Positions 26,280 through 38,344 of a stretch of DNA of 64,000 bases are shown piece by piece (positions within the stretch are counted from its first letter, which is position 1; every line of letters starts with the position of its first letter). This DNA is from Pseudomonadota bacterium. Its GTDB lineage: Bacteria > Pseudomonadota > Gammaproteobacteria > Burkholderiales > Thiobacteraceae. The stretch spans positions 124,001-188,000 of the forward strand of contig JAKANO010000001.1 in the NCBI GenBank assembly GCA_021812385.1, given 5' to 3'. A program made the position numbers and the translations under genes. A model generated the notes under the pieces. That model searched no databases and had not been told where the DNA came from. It saw nothing but the letters and a program-made list of their open reading frames with translations.

Positions 26280-26804
26280 TTGTTAAGGAAAATCGGGTTA
26301 CGGAAAATCGGGTTACGGAAAATCGGGTTGCGGAATATCGGTTTGTTGTTGATCGCGATGTTATGGGTTTCTGCAGCGGCAGCTGAAGGTTTTACAGTCG
26401 TCGATACAAAGGGCAAAAAGCATCATTTGCAGAATTACAAGGGCAAATGGGTGCTGGTGAATTTTTGGGCGACTTGGTGCCCGCCGTGTCTGGAAGAAAT
26501 GCCGGATCTTCAGAAATTGCACGAAACGCGCAAGGATCTGGTGGTGATCGGCATCGCCATGGATTATAAAGACCCGAGCTATGTGATTTCGTTTGCCGAC
26601 GATTTGCTGGTGACGTTTCCCATCGTGTTGGGGGATCAGGAAATCGCTGCTCAATTCGGCAGGATTAACGGCTTGCCGACCACTTATCTATATAGCCCGC
26701 AAGGCAAGTTGGCCGCGAAAAATGTCGGCGCGTTGACGCGCCAAGCGGTGGAACGTTATATTGATCAATGGCACGCAAGCTCTAAATCCCCGGCGCAAAA
26801 ATAG
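26280..26804 (+). CDS. TlpA/ResA-like exported thiol-disulfide protein with repeat in leader
   Basis: A 174-residue thioredoxin-fold protein starting at TTG 26280 behind AGGAG. The active site WCPPC is at residues 66-70 inside FWATWCPPCLEEMPDL, followed by the cis-Pro region LPTTYLYSPQG, as in periplasmic TlpA/ResA reductases of cytochrome c maturation. The N-terminus is odd: RKIGL three times and RNIGL once, encoded by four tandem 15-bp units, precede the hydrophobic signal core (LLLIAMLWVSAAAA). Next comes a second thiol protein after 8 nt, so a joint role in redox maintenance or protein folding in the periplasm is likely. Confidence 0.88.
   Translation: MLRKIGLRKIGLRKIGLRNIGLLLIAMLWVSAAAAEGFTVVDTKGKKHHLQNYKGKWVLVNFWATWCPPCLEEMPDLQKLHETRKDLVVIGIAMDYKDPSYVISFADDLLVTFPIVLGDQEIAAQFGRINGLPTTYLYSPQGKLAAKNVGALTRQAVERYIDQWHASSKSPAQK
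26283..26342 (+). repeat. Four in-frame 15-bp tandem repeats in a signal-peptide region
   Basis: Units: ttaaggaaaatcggg, ttacggaaaatcggg twice, ttgcggaatatcggt. Each adds five residues (LRKIG) to the positively charged start of the thioredoxin-like protein. Copy-number change would keep the frame but alter the leader length. Confidence 0.85.
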
Positions 26805-26812
26805 TCCTTTCA

Positions 26813-27343
26813 ATGATCAAATCCTTGCTTAAGTATCAACTATTGGCGGTGTGGCTGTTGTGCTTGGCCAGCGGCTTGGCCAGTGCCGAAACGCGCGATG
26901 TTAACAAGTACTTTTTCGATCAAAACTTGGGCGATTTCAAGGCTGAATTGGCCAACGCCAAAAAGGCCGGAAAGCAGGGCATCCTGCTGATGTTCGAGCA
27001 AGAGGATTGTCCTTGGTGTGAGCGCATGAAAAATACCATCCTGAACCAATCCGAGGTGCAGGATTATTTCAAAAAGAATTTTTTGATTTTCATGGTCGAT
27101 ATCAAGGGCGGTACCGCGCTGGTCGATTTCCAAGGCGCTGACACGACCGAGAAGAATTTTTCCGAAAAGTATCGGGTGCGCGCCACGCCGGTGTTCGGTT
27201 TTATCGATCTCGACGGCAAAATGGTGTATCGCTTTACCGGCGCCGCCAAGGATGTGAATGAGTTTCTCTTGCTTGGGCGTTATGTCGTCGAAGGCGCATA
27301 CAAGACCCAAGCGTTCTCGGTCTACAAGCAAGTCGTGAAATGA
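26813..27343 (+). CDS. Exported thioredoxin-fold protein with CPWC motif (SoxW-like)
   Basis: A 176-residue protein with signal peptide (MIKSLLKYQLLAVWLLCLAS, cleavage near ASA). FEQEDCPWCERMK places CPWC at residues 66-69; RVRATPVFGFIDLDGK is the cis-Pro loop. It belongs to the thioredoxin-2/SoxW-like group of periplasmic thiol proteins. SoxW acts in sulfur oxidation in some bacteria, but no sox genes are in the window, so that role is not supported here. It overlaps the TolC-like gene start by 4 nt, linking it to the following efflux-type genes. Confidence 0.85.
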   Translation: MIKSLLKYQLLAVWLLCLASGLASAETRDVNKYFFDQNLGDFKAELANAKKAGKQGILLMFEQEDCPWCERMKNTILNQSEVQDYFKKNFLIFMVDIKGGTALVDFQGADTTEKNFSEKYRVRATPVFGFIDLDGKMVYRFTGAAKDVNEFLLLGRYVVEGAYKTQAFSVYKQVVK

Positions 27344-28638
27344 GACTCCGTGCAGTGTTTTTACCCGCCCATGTTTTGCGGGCTGTTTTTTTATGTTGCC
27401 TTTCTGTCAGCGCGTTCGCGCAAGATGGTAAGCCCCTTACTTTAGCGCGCGCCTTACAAGCCGCCGAAGCGCCGCATCCCGATTTGCAGATTGCCGAAGC
27501 GGAGCGCGATATTGCACTGGCCGACCAAGCGTTTGCCGGCTCCCGACAAGATCTTTCGGTCACCCTGGAAGGGCGCGTGCAAGGGGCGCAATCTTCTCTT
27601 CCGGGCGCTGATTTTGGCGCCGATAATAGCGTGCGCCTGGTGGCGCGTAAAAATTTGTTCGACTTCGGGCGCAGCGCGAATAGCGTCGGTGCCGCGCGTG
27701 CCGTGACGGAAGCGCGCGACCGGAGTTTGCTGGAGGCGCGCGACCAGCGGCGCATCGACATCATGGCGCGTTTTTTCGATGTATTAATGGCTGACTTGCG
27801 CTATGTCGCCGATAGCGAATTCATGACCGTCGCTTACCTGAATTTCGATAAAGGGCGCGATCAATTCAACCAAAAATTGCTGGCGAAAGTAGACTTGAGC
27901 GCGCTGGAAGCGCATTTTCAAGACTTATTGGTTAAGCGCAATCAAAGCCAGCTACAGCAGCGCTTAACGCGGGCGTTGCTGGCCGATGCCATGAATCAAC
28001 CTGGGCAATTGGTTTCCGATTTAGAAGATCCCAAACTGCCGGATAATCAGCGCGCTTTGCCTTCTTATGAAACGCTCATGGCGCTGCTTGATCAAAGCCC
28101 GCGCATACAAAGCAGCAAAAAACTTCTGGAGGCTTCGCGTCAGCGTTTAGAAGCGCTGCGTGCGGATAACAACCCCAACCTGGATGCCGAAATAGAAGCC
28201 AATGATTACGCAAATCGTCGGCTGCAGGGGCGCGATGCCGTTCGCGCCGGCTTGGTGCTGTCATGGCCGGTGTATCAGGGCGGGCGCAATGCATCGCAGT
28301 TTGCGCGTGAGCAAGCGCAGTTCCACAAGCTGCAGGCAGAAGCGGAAATAACCAAACGCAAAGTTACGCAAGCCGTACTCAAGCTATTGCTAGAGGCCGA
28401 GCAGCTGCAAAAAACCGCGCGCAATGCAGCGCAGGTGCAAGCGGATTTTCGGGATTTGGCCCTGGATCGCGCGCGTGCGCAATATGAGGTAGAGCTTAAA
28501 ACCAATTTAGGCGAAACCGAGGCGTTCACCATCGAAGCCAAGTTGCGGCAACGCGCAGTCGAGTATCAACTGGCGCTGACCTTGGCGAAACTAGAGGCTT
28601 TGCTCGGCCAACCGCTACCGAAGCCGGTTGTAAAATAA
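27340..28638 (+). CDS. TolC-like outer membrane factor
   Basis: A 432-residue outer-membrane efflux protein family member with signal peptide ending SAFA. Two TolC-type helical repeats are visible: SGSRQ-type and LVARKNLFDFGRSANSVGAA in the first half and GRDAVRAGLVLSWPVYQGGR in the second. The coiled-coil parts are Ala/Gln/Arg-rich. It would form the outer-membrane channel of a tripartite exporter. It is translated with the SoxW-like gene (4-nt overlap) and followed after 11 nt by a periplasmic adaptor gene, but no inner-membrane pump is present in the cluster. Confidence 0.87.
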   Translation: MRLRAVFLPAHVLRAVFLCCLSVSAFAQDGKPLTLARALQAAEAPHPDLQIAEAERDIALADQAFAGSRQDLSVTLEGRVQGAQSSLPGADFGADNSVRLVARKNLFDFGRSANSVGAARAVTEARDRSLLEARDQRRIDIMARFFDVLMADLRYVADSEFMTVAYLNFDKGRDQFNQKLLAKVDLSALEAHFQDLLVKRNQSQLQQRLTRALLADAMNQPGQLVSDLEDPKLPDNQRALPSYETLMALLDQSPRIQSSKKLLEASRQRLEALRADNNPNLDAEIEANDYANRRLQGRDAVRAGLVLSWPVYQGGRNASQFAREQAQFHKLQAEAEITKRKVTQAVLKLLLEAEQLQKTARNAAQVQADFRDLALDRARAQYEVELKTNLGETEAFTIEAKLRQRAVEYQLALTLAKLEALLGQPLPKPVVK

Positions 28639-28649
28639 GGAGACGTAGC

Positions 28650-29405
28650 ATGAAATTTATTTGCGCATTGTCATTGATGTTCGTTTGCGTAGCGCCCGTT
28701 TGGGCGCTTGATGTGCCGGCGCAGCTGCAATGGTCGCAACGTGTGGAGCTGACCACGAACGTCTCAGGTGTTGTGCAATCGGTGCAGGCGAATGTGGGCG
28801 AGCGCGTGAAAAAAGGCCAAGTATTGGCCGCGCTGGATGCCAGCGGCTATCAAGCGCAGGTGGCGGAGGCGCAAGCGGTCATCGCGCGCAGCAAAGAAGA
28901 GCAGCAGGATGCCAAGCGCAATCTCGATCGCGTCGAGGAGCTGTATAAGCGCACGACCATTTCAACCTCGGAACTCGATACCGCGCAGACGCGCCATGCG
29001 CGCGCAACCGCGCAACTCAACGAGGCGCTAGCGCACCAGCGGCGTACGCAAAAAACACTCAATGATGCCACGCTGCGCGCGCCTTTCGACGCAGTGGTTT
29101 TGGAGCGGCATGCGGAGCCCGGGCAAATTGTCGCCAGTCAATTTCAACCGCAAGCCTTGTTCGTGATTGCGCGCGCCGGCGAAATGATTGCACGCGCCAA
29201 GGTGACGCTCGCGCAAATTGAAAAATTAAAAGTAGGCGATGCAGTGACGGTGGAAGTGAACAAACAAAGCTACGGCGGCAAGATTAAACTGTTGGGCCTG
29301 GAGCCGCTGGGCGAGAAGGGCGATATCGGCTATCCAGTCGATGTTATTTTCGCGGTCAAGGAAGTCTTGCGCGCCGGAACGCCGGCCACGCTTAAATTGC
29401 CTTAG
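28650..29405 (+). CDS. HlyD/RND-type periplasmic adaptor protein
   Basis: A 251-residue membrane-fusion (adaptor) protein with signal peptide (ends VWA). It has a lipoyl-like half SGVVQSVQANVGERVKKGQV (about 35-55), a coiled-coil hairpin (about 65-135), the second lipoyl half LRAPFDAVVLERHAEPGQIV, and a short beta-barrel end. It is shorter than full RND adaptors. AAGGAG precedes the ATG. The partner is the TolC-like protein encoded just upstream; the transporter they serve is not in this window. Confidence 0.87.
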   Translation: MKFICALSLMFVCVAPVWALDVPAQLQWSQRVELTTNVSGVVQSVQANVGERVKKGQVLAALDASGYQAQVAEAQAVIARSKEEQQDAKRNLDRVEELYKRTTISTSELDTAQTRHARATAQLNEALAHQRRTQKTLNDATLRAPFDAVVLERHAEPGQIVASQFQPQALFVIARAGEMIARAKVTLAQIEKLKVGDAVTVEVNKQSYGGKIKLLGLEPLGEKGDIGYPVDVIFAVKEVLRAGTPATLKLP

Positions 29406-29434
29406 TTATACCGCCTGGTTAGCGCGCTTGCTGC

Positions 29435-29457
29435 ATCACCCGGCAAACCGCGGTGAT
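29435..29457. terminator. Hairpin between convergent genes
   Basis: atcacc/ggtgat with inner cgg/ccg pairs and a caaa loop, one unpaired base, between the adaptor gene and the convergent CZB gene. There is no T-run, so it is only a possible terminator. Confidence 0.35.
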
Positions 29458-29474
29458 CCAAGCCGCGCACTGTT

Positions 29475-29840
29475 TTATTCAGCGCCATCCAAACTGGCGC
29501 CAACTTCCTGGGCGAGCGCGATGATGTCGCGTTTCAGATTGTTGGAGACGCGGGCGTATTCGCCGTTCAGCACCTCGGTCGCCATGTCGCGGTCGCCGCG
29601 ATTGACGAAGGTTACGACGGCTGCGGCGTGCTTGTGGAATGCGGCATGCGCGCTGCGAACCTTCTCGAAATGCTTAGCTGCGGTGTAAGCTTTTCCTTCG
29701 CCGTAAATCCATTTGCCGAGCCGGCATTGATCGTCGCGACAGATCACGGCAGGGTCAAGCGGCTCCGATTTTTCTTGAATGTACGTGAGCAGGCGTTGTT
29801 TCCAGCGCACATGGGCGCTGATCATTTCCAGAAAATTCAT
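29475..29840 (-). CDS. Stand-alone CZB (chemoreceptor zinc-binding) domain protein
   Basis: From ATG 29840, with GGGAG upstream, the protein has 121 residues; a longer frame from 29936 overlaps the previous gene without a ribosome site. It is almost only a CZB domain: HVRWKQRLL supplies the first His, CRLGKWIYGEG the Cys, and HFEKVRSAHAAFHKHA the other His ligands for one zinc ion. CZB domains usually sit at the end of chemoreceptors or diguanylate cyclases and sense zinc or oxidants such as hypochlorous acid. Here it is free, so it could act on a partner encoded elsewhere. It lies behind the transglycosylase gene on the same strand. Confidence 0.85.
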   Translation of the reverse strand: MNFLEMISAHVRWKQRLLTYIQEKSEPLDPAVICRDDQCRLGKWIYGEGKAYTAAKHFEKVRSAHAAFHKHAAAVVTFVNRGDRDMATEVLNGEYARVSNNLKRDIIALAQEVGASLDGAE

Positions 29841-29872
29841 ACGCGGCTCCCGAGCCGGGCGCGCGTGTTGTG

Positions 29873-30514
29873 CTAGCCCGGTTGTTTTGGCGTGTTTTGC
29901 GCGATGGTCCTGTTGGGCGTGTAATTCCATGCCCAATGATTTTTCCAGGCGCCCAATACCATGTTCGGATAATCCGGCTGGCCGAGGCTGCCGTTGTAGC
30001 GCCCGAGGGCGCGGTACAGATTGCCCTTTTCCATATCCAGATAATGCCGCAGGATGGTGCAGCCATAGCGCAGGTTGGTGCGCTGGTGAAATAAGTTATT
30101 GTCCGGCGTGCCGATGAGCTTGACCCAGAACGGCATGATTTGCATGTAGCCGCGCGCAGAGGCGCTGGAGACGGCGTATTTCTTGAAGCCGCTTTCCACT
30201 TGAATCAAGCCCAGCACCATTTGCGGATCGAGTCCGGCGCGCGAGGCTTCATACTGCACCGTGACCAGAAAGTCGCGGCGCTCTTGTTCATCGGGGAAAG
30301 CGCGCTTCAGGCGTTGCGACATCGAAGCCAGCCAGGCTTCGCCTTCCTGCTTATTGATAAAAGCCAATCTGGGGCTGGCGCTATCCGATACGGATTTGTT
30401 CAAGGCTGCGCGCACGCTGGCGGAGAGCTCCTCATAAGCTTGCGCGCCGGCGAAGGCCAGGCTGGGCAGCAATGCGCTCAGAATAAAAATGATGGTTTTG
30501 ATTTTTATCATCAT
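29873..30514 (-). CDS. Periplasmic lytic transglycosylase (SLT domain)
   Basis: A 213-residue exported protein (signal peptide ends SLAFA) with a C-terminal SLT/goose-lysozyme-like domain. IQVESGF holds the catalytic Glu107; [12 protein letters not shown] and ALGRYNGS are the following motifs. It cleaves glycan strands of peptidoglycan to give anhydromuropeptides. The start overlaps the proS stop by 4 nt, an arrangement (proS followed by a transglycosylase) often seen in betaproteobacteria. Confidence 0.92.
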   Translation of the reverse strand: MMIKIKTIIFILSALLPSLAFAGAQAYEELSASVRAALNKSVSDSASPRLAFINKQEGEAWLASMSQRLKRAFPDEQERRDFLVTVQYEASRAGLDPQMVLGLIQVESGFKKYAVSSASARGYMQIMPFWVKLIGTPDNNLFHQRTNLRYGCTILRHYLDMEKGNLYRALGRYNGSLGQPDYPNMVLGAWKNHWAWNYTPNRTIAQNTPKQPG

Positions 30515-32223
30515 GATTCCAACAGTTTTGATTTTAGAAATTCCACCGCATTTTTCAACTCCAGGGGCTGGGATTTTTCATCGCAGCGTCCCTGATACTC
30601 GATATTGCCTTCCTTCAGGCCCCGCTCACCGATCACGATGCGGTGCGGGATGCCGATCAATTCCATATCAGCAAACATCACGCCAGCTCGCTCATCCCTA
30701 TCATCTAAAAGGACTTCCAGCCCGGCGGCCAGCAGCTCAGTGTAAAGTTTTTCGACAGTTTCACGCACCAAATCGCTCTTTTTCATGCCGATGGGCACGA
30801 TCGCCAAATGGAAGGGCGCCATGGCGCGCGGGAAAATAATGCCGCGTGCGTCATGCCCTTGTTCGATGGCGGCGCCGACGATCCTGGATACGCCGATGCC
30901 GTAGCAGCCCATCTCCAGCACTTGCGATTTACCGGCTTCGTCCAGGTACACCGCGTTCATCGCCGCCGAATACTTGGTGCGCAACTGAAAAATATGTCCG
31001 ACCTCGATGCCGCGGCACAGCTCCAATGCACCCTTGCCGTCCGGGCTGGCATCGCCCGTCACCACATTGCGAATGTCGGCAACGCTAGGTTCCGGCAGAT
31101 CGCGGCCAAAATTCACACCGGTGAGGTGGAAGCCATCTTCGTTGGCGCCGCACACGAAATCGCTCATGGCGGCGACTGCGCGGTCTGCAACGACTGGAAT
31201 CTTCAAGCCAATCGGCCCCAAAGAACCCACCGAACAGCCCACGACTTCGCGGATACGCGCATCCGTTGCGAAACCTTTCAGGGTGCCGCCGAGTTGCACT
31301 AACTTGCCGGCTTTCACTTCGTTCAGCTCATGATCGCCGCGCAATAACAATGCCACCAGGCCTTCTTCACCTTCCACGATTAAAGTCTTAACGACCTTAT
31401 CCGCGCTCACCTTGAGGAAGTCTGTCACTTCCGTAATGGTGTGGCGCTTGGGCGTGGCGACTTTTTGCATTTCTTGTGTGGCCGCGCCGCGCGCAGTTGC
31501 CGGGGCAATAGCCTCGGCCAACTCCACATTCGCCGCGAAATCAGAAGCTGGGCAGAAGGCGATAGCGTCTTCGCCCGAATCCGCCAATACATGAAACTCA
31601 TGCGAACCGGTACCGCCGATGGCGCCGGTATCGGCACTCACGGCGCGGAATTTCAAGCCCAGGCGTTCGAAGATGCGCGAGTAGGTGTCGTACATCACAG
31701 CGTAGGTTTGCTGCAGGCTCTCGAAGTTGGCGTGGAAGGAGTAGGCGTCCTTCATCATGAACTCGCGCGCGCGCATTACGCCGAAGCGCGGGCGAATCTC
31801 GTCGCGAAATTTGGTTTGAATTTGATAGAAGTTCAGCGGCAGTTGGCGATAGCTCTTGATCTCTTTGCGCGCGACATCGGTGATGACTTCTTCATGCGTC
31901 GGGCCGAAGCAGAAATCGCGCGCGTGGCGATCCTTGATCTTCAGCATCTGCGGGCCGAACACCGCCCAGCGCCCGGTTTCTTCCCACAACTCGGCGGGCT
32001 GTACCGCAGGCATCAGCAATTCCACCGCGCCGGATTTGTTCATTTCCTCGCGCACGATCGCTTCGACCTTGCGCAGCACGCGCAGGCCCAGCGGCATCCA
32101 GGTATACAGCCCGCTGCCCAGGCGCCGGATCAGGCCGGCACGCAGCATCAGGGTATGGCTGATCAGCTCAGCTTCGGAGGGGGCTTCCTTGAGCGTGGAG
32201 ATAAAGAAGTTGCTAACGCGCAT
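30511..32223 (-). CDS. proS: Prolyl-tRNA synthetase
   Basis: Charges tRNA-Pro with proline. The 570-residue protein is of the bacterial type with class II motifs: motif 1 and 2 regions in the first half ([40 protein letters not shown]), a YbaK-like editing insertion (about 230-390) with [20 protein letters not shown], motif 3 ([18 protein letters not shown]), and the anticodon-binding end ([20 protein letters not shown]). The start codon is the first ATG of the family alignment. Complete. Confidence 0.96.
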   Translation of the reverse strand: MRVSNFFISTLKEAPSEAELISHTLMLRAGLIRRLGSGLYTWMPLGLRVLRKVEAIVREEMNKSGAVELLMPAVQPAELWEETGRWAVFGPQMLKIKDRHARDFCFGPTHEEVITDVARKEIKSYRQLPLNFYQIQTKFRDEIRPRFGVMRAREFMMKDAYSFHANFESLQQTYAVMYDTYSRIFERLGLKFRAVSADTGAIGGTGSHEFHVLADSGEDAIAFCPASDFAANVELAEAIAPATARGAATQEMQKVATPKRHTITEVTDFLKVSADKVVKTLIVEGEEGLVALLLRGDHELNEVKAGKLVQLGGTLKGFATDARIREVVGCSVGSLGPIGLKIPVVADRAVAAMSDFVCGANEDGFHLTGVNFGRDLPEPSVADIRNVVTGDASPDGKGALELCRGIEVGHIFQLRTKYSAAMNAVYLDEAGKSQVLEMGCYGIGVSRIVGAAIEQGHDARGIIFPRAMAPFHLAIVPIGMKKSDLVRETVEKLYTELLAAGLEVLLDDRDERAGVMFADMELIGIPHRIVIGERGLKEGNIEYQGRCDEKSQPLELKNAVEFLKSKLLES

Positions 32224-32310
32224 GATCTTGTTCTTAATGCGAAAAATGGGCGCTTATTGTACAACAGATCATGCCGGCACGGCGCGTAGCGCCCATGCCC
32301 GTGTTTTTCG

Positions 32311-32574
32311 TTATGACTTATCGGTTTTCTGGTCGGTTTTCTGGTCGGTTTTATGGCCGCAACAGGCTGACTGCGCGCGCGCTTCTTGGATTGGGGGGCA
32401 GGGAACCGTGCCGTAGGAGCAGTACACGCAACAATCGCCAGCCTTGGGCTTGAGTACGGTGTGGCAATGCGTGCATTCGTAAAACCATTGGCAGGCATCG
32501 GTCGGCATGGTTTCGGTCTTGGCAAAACCGCACACCGGGCAGGTAATGGTCGAATCCGGAATAAAATTGGGCAT
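32311..32574 (-). CDS. GDCCVxC-domain Cys-rich (zinc) protein
   Basis: From ATG 32574, with AGGAAAA upstream, the protein has 87 residues. Pairs CPVC (12-15) and CTHC (34-37) frame a probable zinc site, followed by the signature GDCCVYC (47-52) that defines GDCCVxC-domain proteins, some of which are selenoproteins elsewhere; here all positions are Cys. A further CC pair is at 71-72. The tail is a small repeat (KTDQKTDQKTDK) coded by a 12-bp tandem repeat near 32317-32355. Function unknown; metal handling is suspected from the Cys content. Confidence 0.8.
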   Translation of the reverse strand: MPNFIPDSTITCPVCGFAKTETMPTDACQWFYECTHCHTVLKPKAGDCCVYCSYGTVPCPPIQEARAQSACCGHKTDQKTDQKTDKS

Positions 32575-32724
32575 GTATTTTCCTGGCAGAAACAGATAAT
32601 GAATGAGCATGGTAAACCCTGTACCACGGTACGGAGTCAAGCGCGAATTCGCTGTATTTGATTGCTAACAATCGCAGTGGGCGCGGCATTGGCGCTAACA
32701 AGGCAGGAATGATATAAACCGCCC

Positions 32725-33513
32725 ATGGGATTTTTGGCGCGTTGGCGCATACATAAAAAAGTCGTGGCGAGCAGCCAAGTCGAGGTGAGCGAGAAGGATG
32801 GCGTGCGCCGCATGCATTTCGGCACCGAAACCATACAAAGCGCGATGCGCGTGGACGATCCGTTTGCGCTGGAGATTTCCTACACGCGCAGCATGATGGC
32901 GTTTTTATTGTTCCATCCCAAGTCGCAAGATTTTTTGATGGTCGGCTTGGGTGGCGGATCCACGGCGAAATGGGTGTATCAAAACCTGCCGGCCGCGCGT
33001 ACCACCGTGATCGAGCTCAATCCGGAAGTGGTGCGCATCGCGCGCGGCTATTTTCATGTCCCGGCCGACGATGAACGGCTGCGCATTTTAATCGGCGATG
33101 GCGCGGAATATCTGCGCAACAGTCCTCCGGCCTACGATGTCATCATGGTCGATGGCTACGACGAATTTGCCCAGGCAGCATCGCTCGGTACGCCGGAGTT
33201 TTATGCGAGCTGCCGCGCCGCACTTAAACCGCACGGCATGCTGGTGGTCAATTTATGGGGCTCCGATCCGCGCTACCACGAGTATGTCGCAACCATTACC
33301 GAACAATTCGAGGGCTTGTCGGTATGCCTGCCCGCCGAGCAGCGTGGCAACATCATCGTATTTGCTTTCGAGCGCAGCCCGAATATGCCGAAATGGGATG
33401 ATTTGCGCAGCGCCGGCCGCCGTTTGGAAGCGCAATATGGAATGGAATTCGTGCGCTTTGCGGAAGGACTCAGAAAGCTGAATTTGCATACCGAAAAGCG
33501 CTTGCTAATTTAA
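32725..33513 (+). CDS. Spermidine-synthase-like methyltransferase-fold protein
   Basis: A 262-residue protein with the Rossmann fold of polyamine aminopropyltransferases. VGLGGGSTAKWVY near residue 73 is the nucleotide site, VIELNPEVVRIARGYF the acidic loop, and DVIMVDGYDEFAQAASLGTP the catalytic-region equivalent. It lacks the usual N-terminal tetramerisation domain, so it may act as a spermidine synthase-like enzyme on an unknown acceptor. No adenosylmethionine decarboxylase gene is nearby. Confidence 0.82.
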   Translation: MGFLARWRIHKKVVASSQVEVSEKDGVRRMHFGTETIQSAMRVDDPFALEISYTRSMMAFLLFHPKSQDFLMVGLGGGSTAKWVYQNLPAARTTVIELNPEVVRIARGYFHVPADDERLRILIGDGAEYLRNSPPAYDVIMVDGYDEFAQAASLGTPEFYASCRAALKPHGMLVVNLWGSDPRYHEYVATITEQFEGLSVCLPAEQRGNIIVFAFERSPNMPKWDDLRSAGRRLEAQYGMEFVRFAEGLRKLNLHTEKRLLI

Positions 33514-33660
33514 GCCTGAACGAAGCGGCAATCCCACTGAACGGTTTTACCAGCACTCAGCAATCTTTTGTGTCCCAGCTGCGCTCAAGATACCCATTCT
33601 GCATTAAAGGATGATGCAATATTGCCGCTAATGATTAAGTTCTAATGCCTGGTTTTCTTG

Positions 33661-37554
<3,894 letters not shown>

Positions 37555-37588
37555 CGGGCATAGGTATAGCAACAGACAGGGGTGACTG

Positions 37589-38344
37589 ATGCGACACTTT
37601 TTTTTGATGTGCGTTATGACCGCACTTGCGGCATTCGCCAGCCAAGCATCGACTGCGGATGCTGCGCGCAAGCGATTGCAGTTGACGACTGTCGCGCAAC
37701 CGCCGCTCGGTTCCACCCAGCAAGGGCCGGGATTTCTCGAACAGGTGGCGCGCGAAGCCTTTCGTCGCATCGGTCGGGAAATCGACGTCGCCACCTTGCC
37801 GGGCGAACGTTCGCTGATCAACACGGAATCCGGTTTGGATGACGGTGACCTGATGCGTGCGCCGGGTTTCGAGAAGGCTTACCCAGACCTGGTGCAGGTG
37901 CCGGAGAAAATGGGCGATATGGATTTCGTGGCCTACGCCAAGCGCAAGGACATTAAAGGCCCCATCACCTGGGATACGCTCTCCAACTATGTCGTCGGCT
38001 ATGCCGTCGGCTGGAAGATTTACGATCGCAAGGTCAAGGCGCGCGATGTGGCGAAAGCCCGTACCCTTGACGAACTATTTCCCTTGCTGGATCTTCAGCG
38101 CGCCGACTTGATCCTGATCGACCGCTGGCAGGGGCAGTACGCGGCGCGCATGCATGGCGCGGCGGTGCGGCTCATCGAGCCGCCTTTGGCCAGCTCCCCG
38201 ATGTTCATGTACCTGAACAAGAAGCACGCCGCCATCGTTCCCGCGTTGAGCCGTGCGCTGGCCGCCATGAAGGCCGACGGTACTTACCAGCGGATCTACA
38301 ACAGCACCTTGAAGCCATTCGAACTGCGTCAGGAAATTCCATGA
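37589..38344 (+). CDS. Periplasmic solute-binding protein (SBP family 3-like)
   Basis: A 251-residue exported protein (signal peptide MRHFFLMCVMTALAAFASQA) of the extracellular solute-binding family 3 type: RLQLTTVAQPPLGSTQQGPG at the start, WDTLSNYVVGYAVGWKIYDR and LDLQRADLILIDRWQGQYAA in the middle, and the ending LAAMKADGTYQRIYNS. No ABC transporter gene is nearby. Its stop overlaps the start of the next kinase by 4 nt, so it probably gives a ligand signal to that membrane kinase rather than feeding transport. Confidence 0.85.
   Translation: MRHFFLMCVMTALAAFASQASTADAARKRLQLTTVAQPPLGSTQQGPGFLEQVAREAFRRIGREIDVATLPGERSLINTESGLDDGDLMRAPGFEKAYPDLVQVPEKMGDMDFVAYAKRKDIKGPITWDTLSNYVVGYAVGWKIYDRKVKARDVAKARTLDELFPLLDLQRADLILIDRWQGQYAARMHGAAVRLIEPPLASSPMFMYLNKKHAAIVPALSRALAAMKADGTYQRIYNSTLKPFELRQEIP

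Noticed and set aside
26283-26342. CRISPR-like repeats
   Set aside because: Units are direct 15-bp repeats without spacers and in frame with a signal peptide; this is a coding tandem repeat.
26813-27343. Part of a sulfur-oxidation (sox) locus
   Set aside because: Only a SoxW-like thioredoxin fold is present; no soxXYZAB genes occur in the window.
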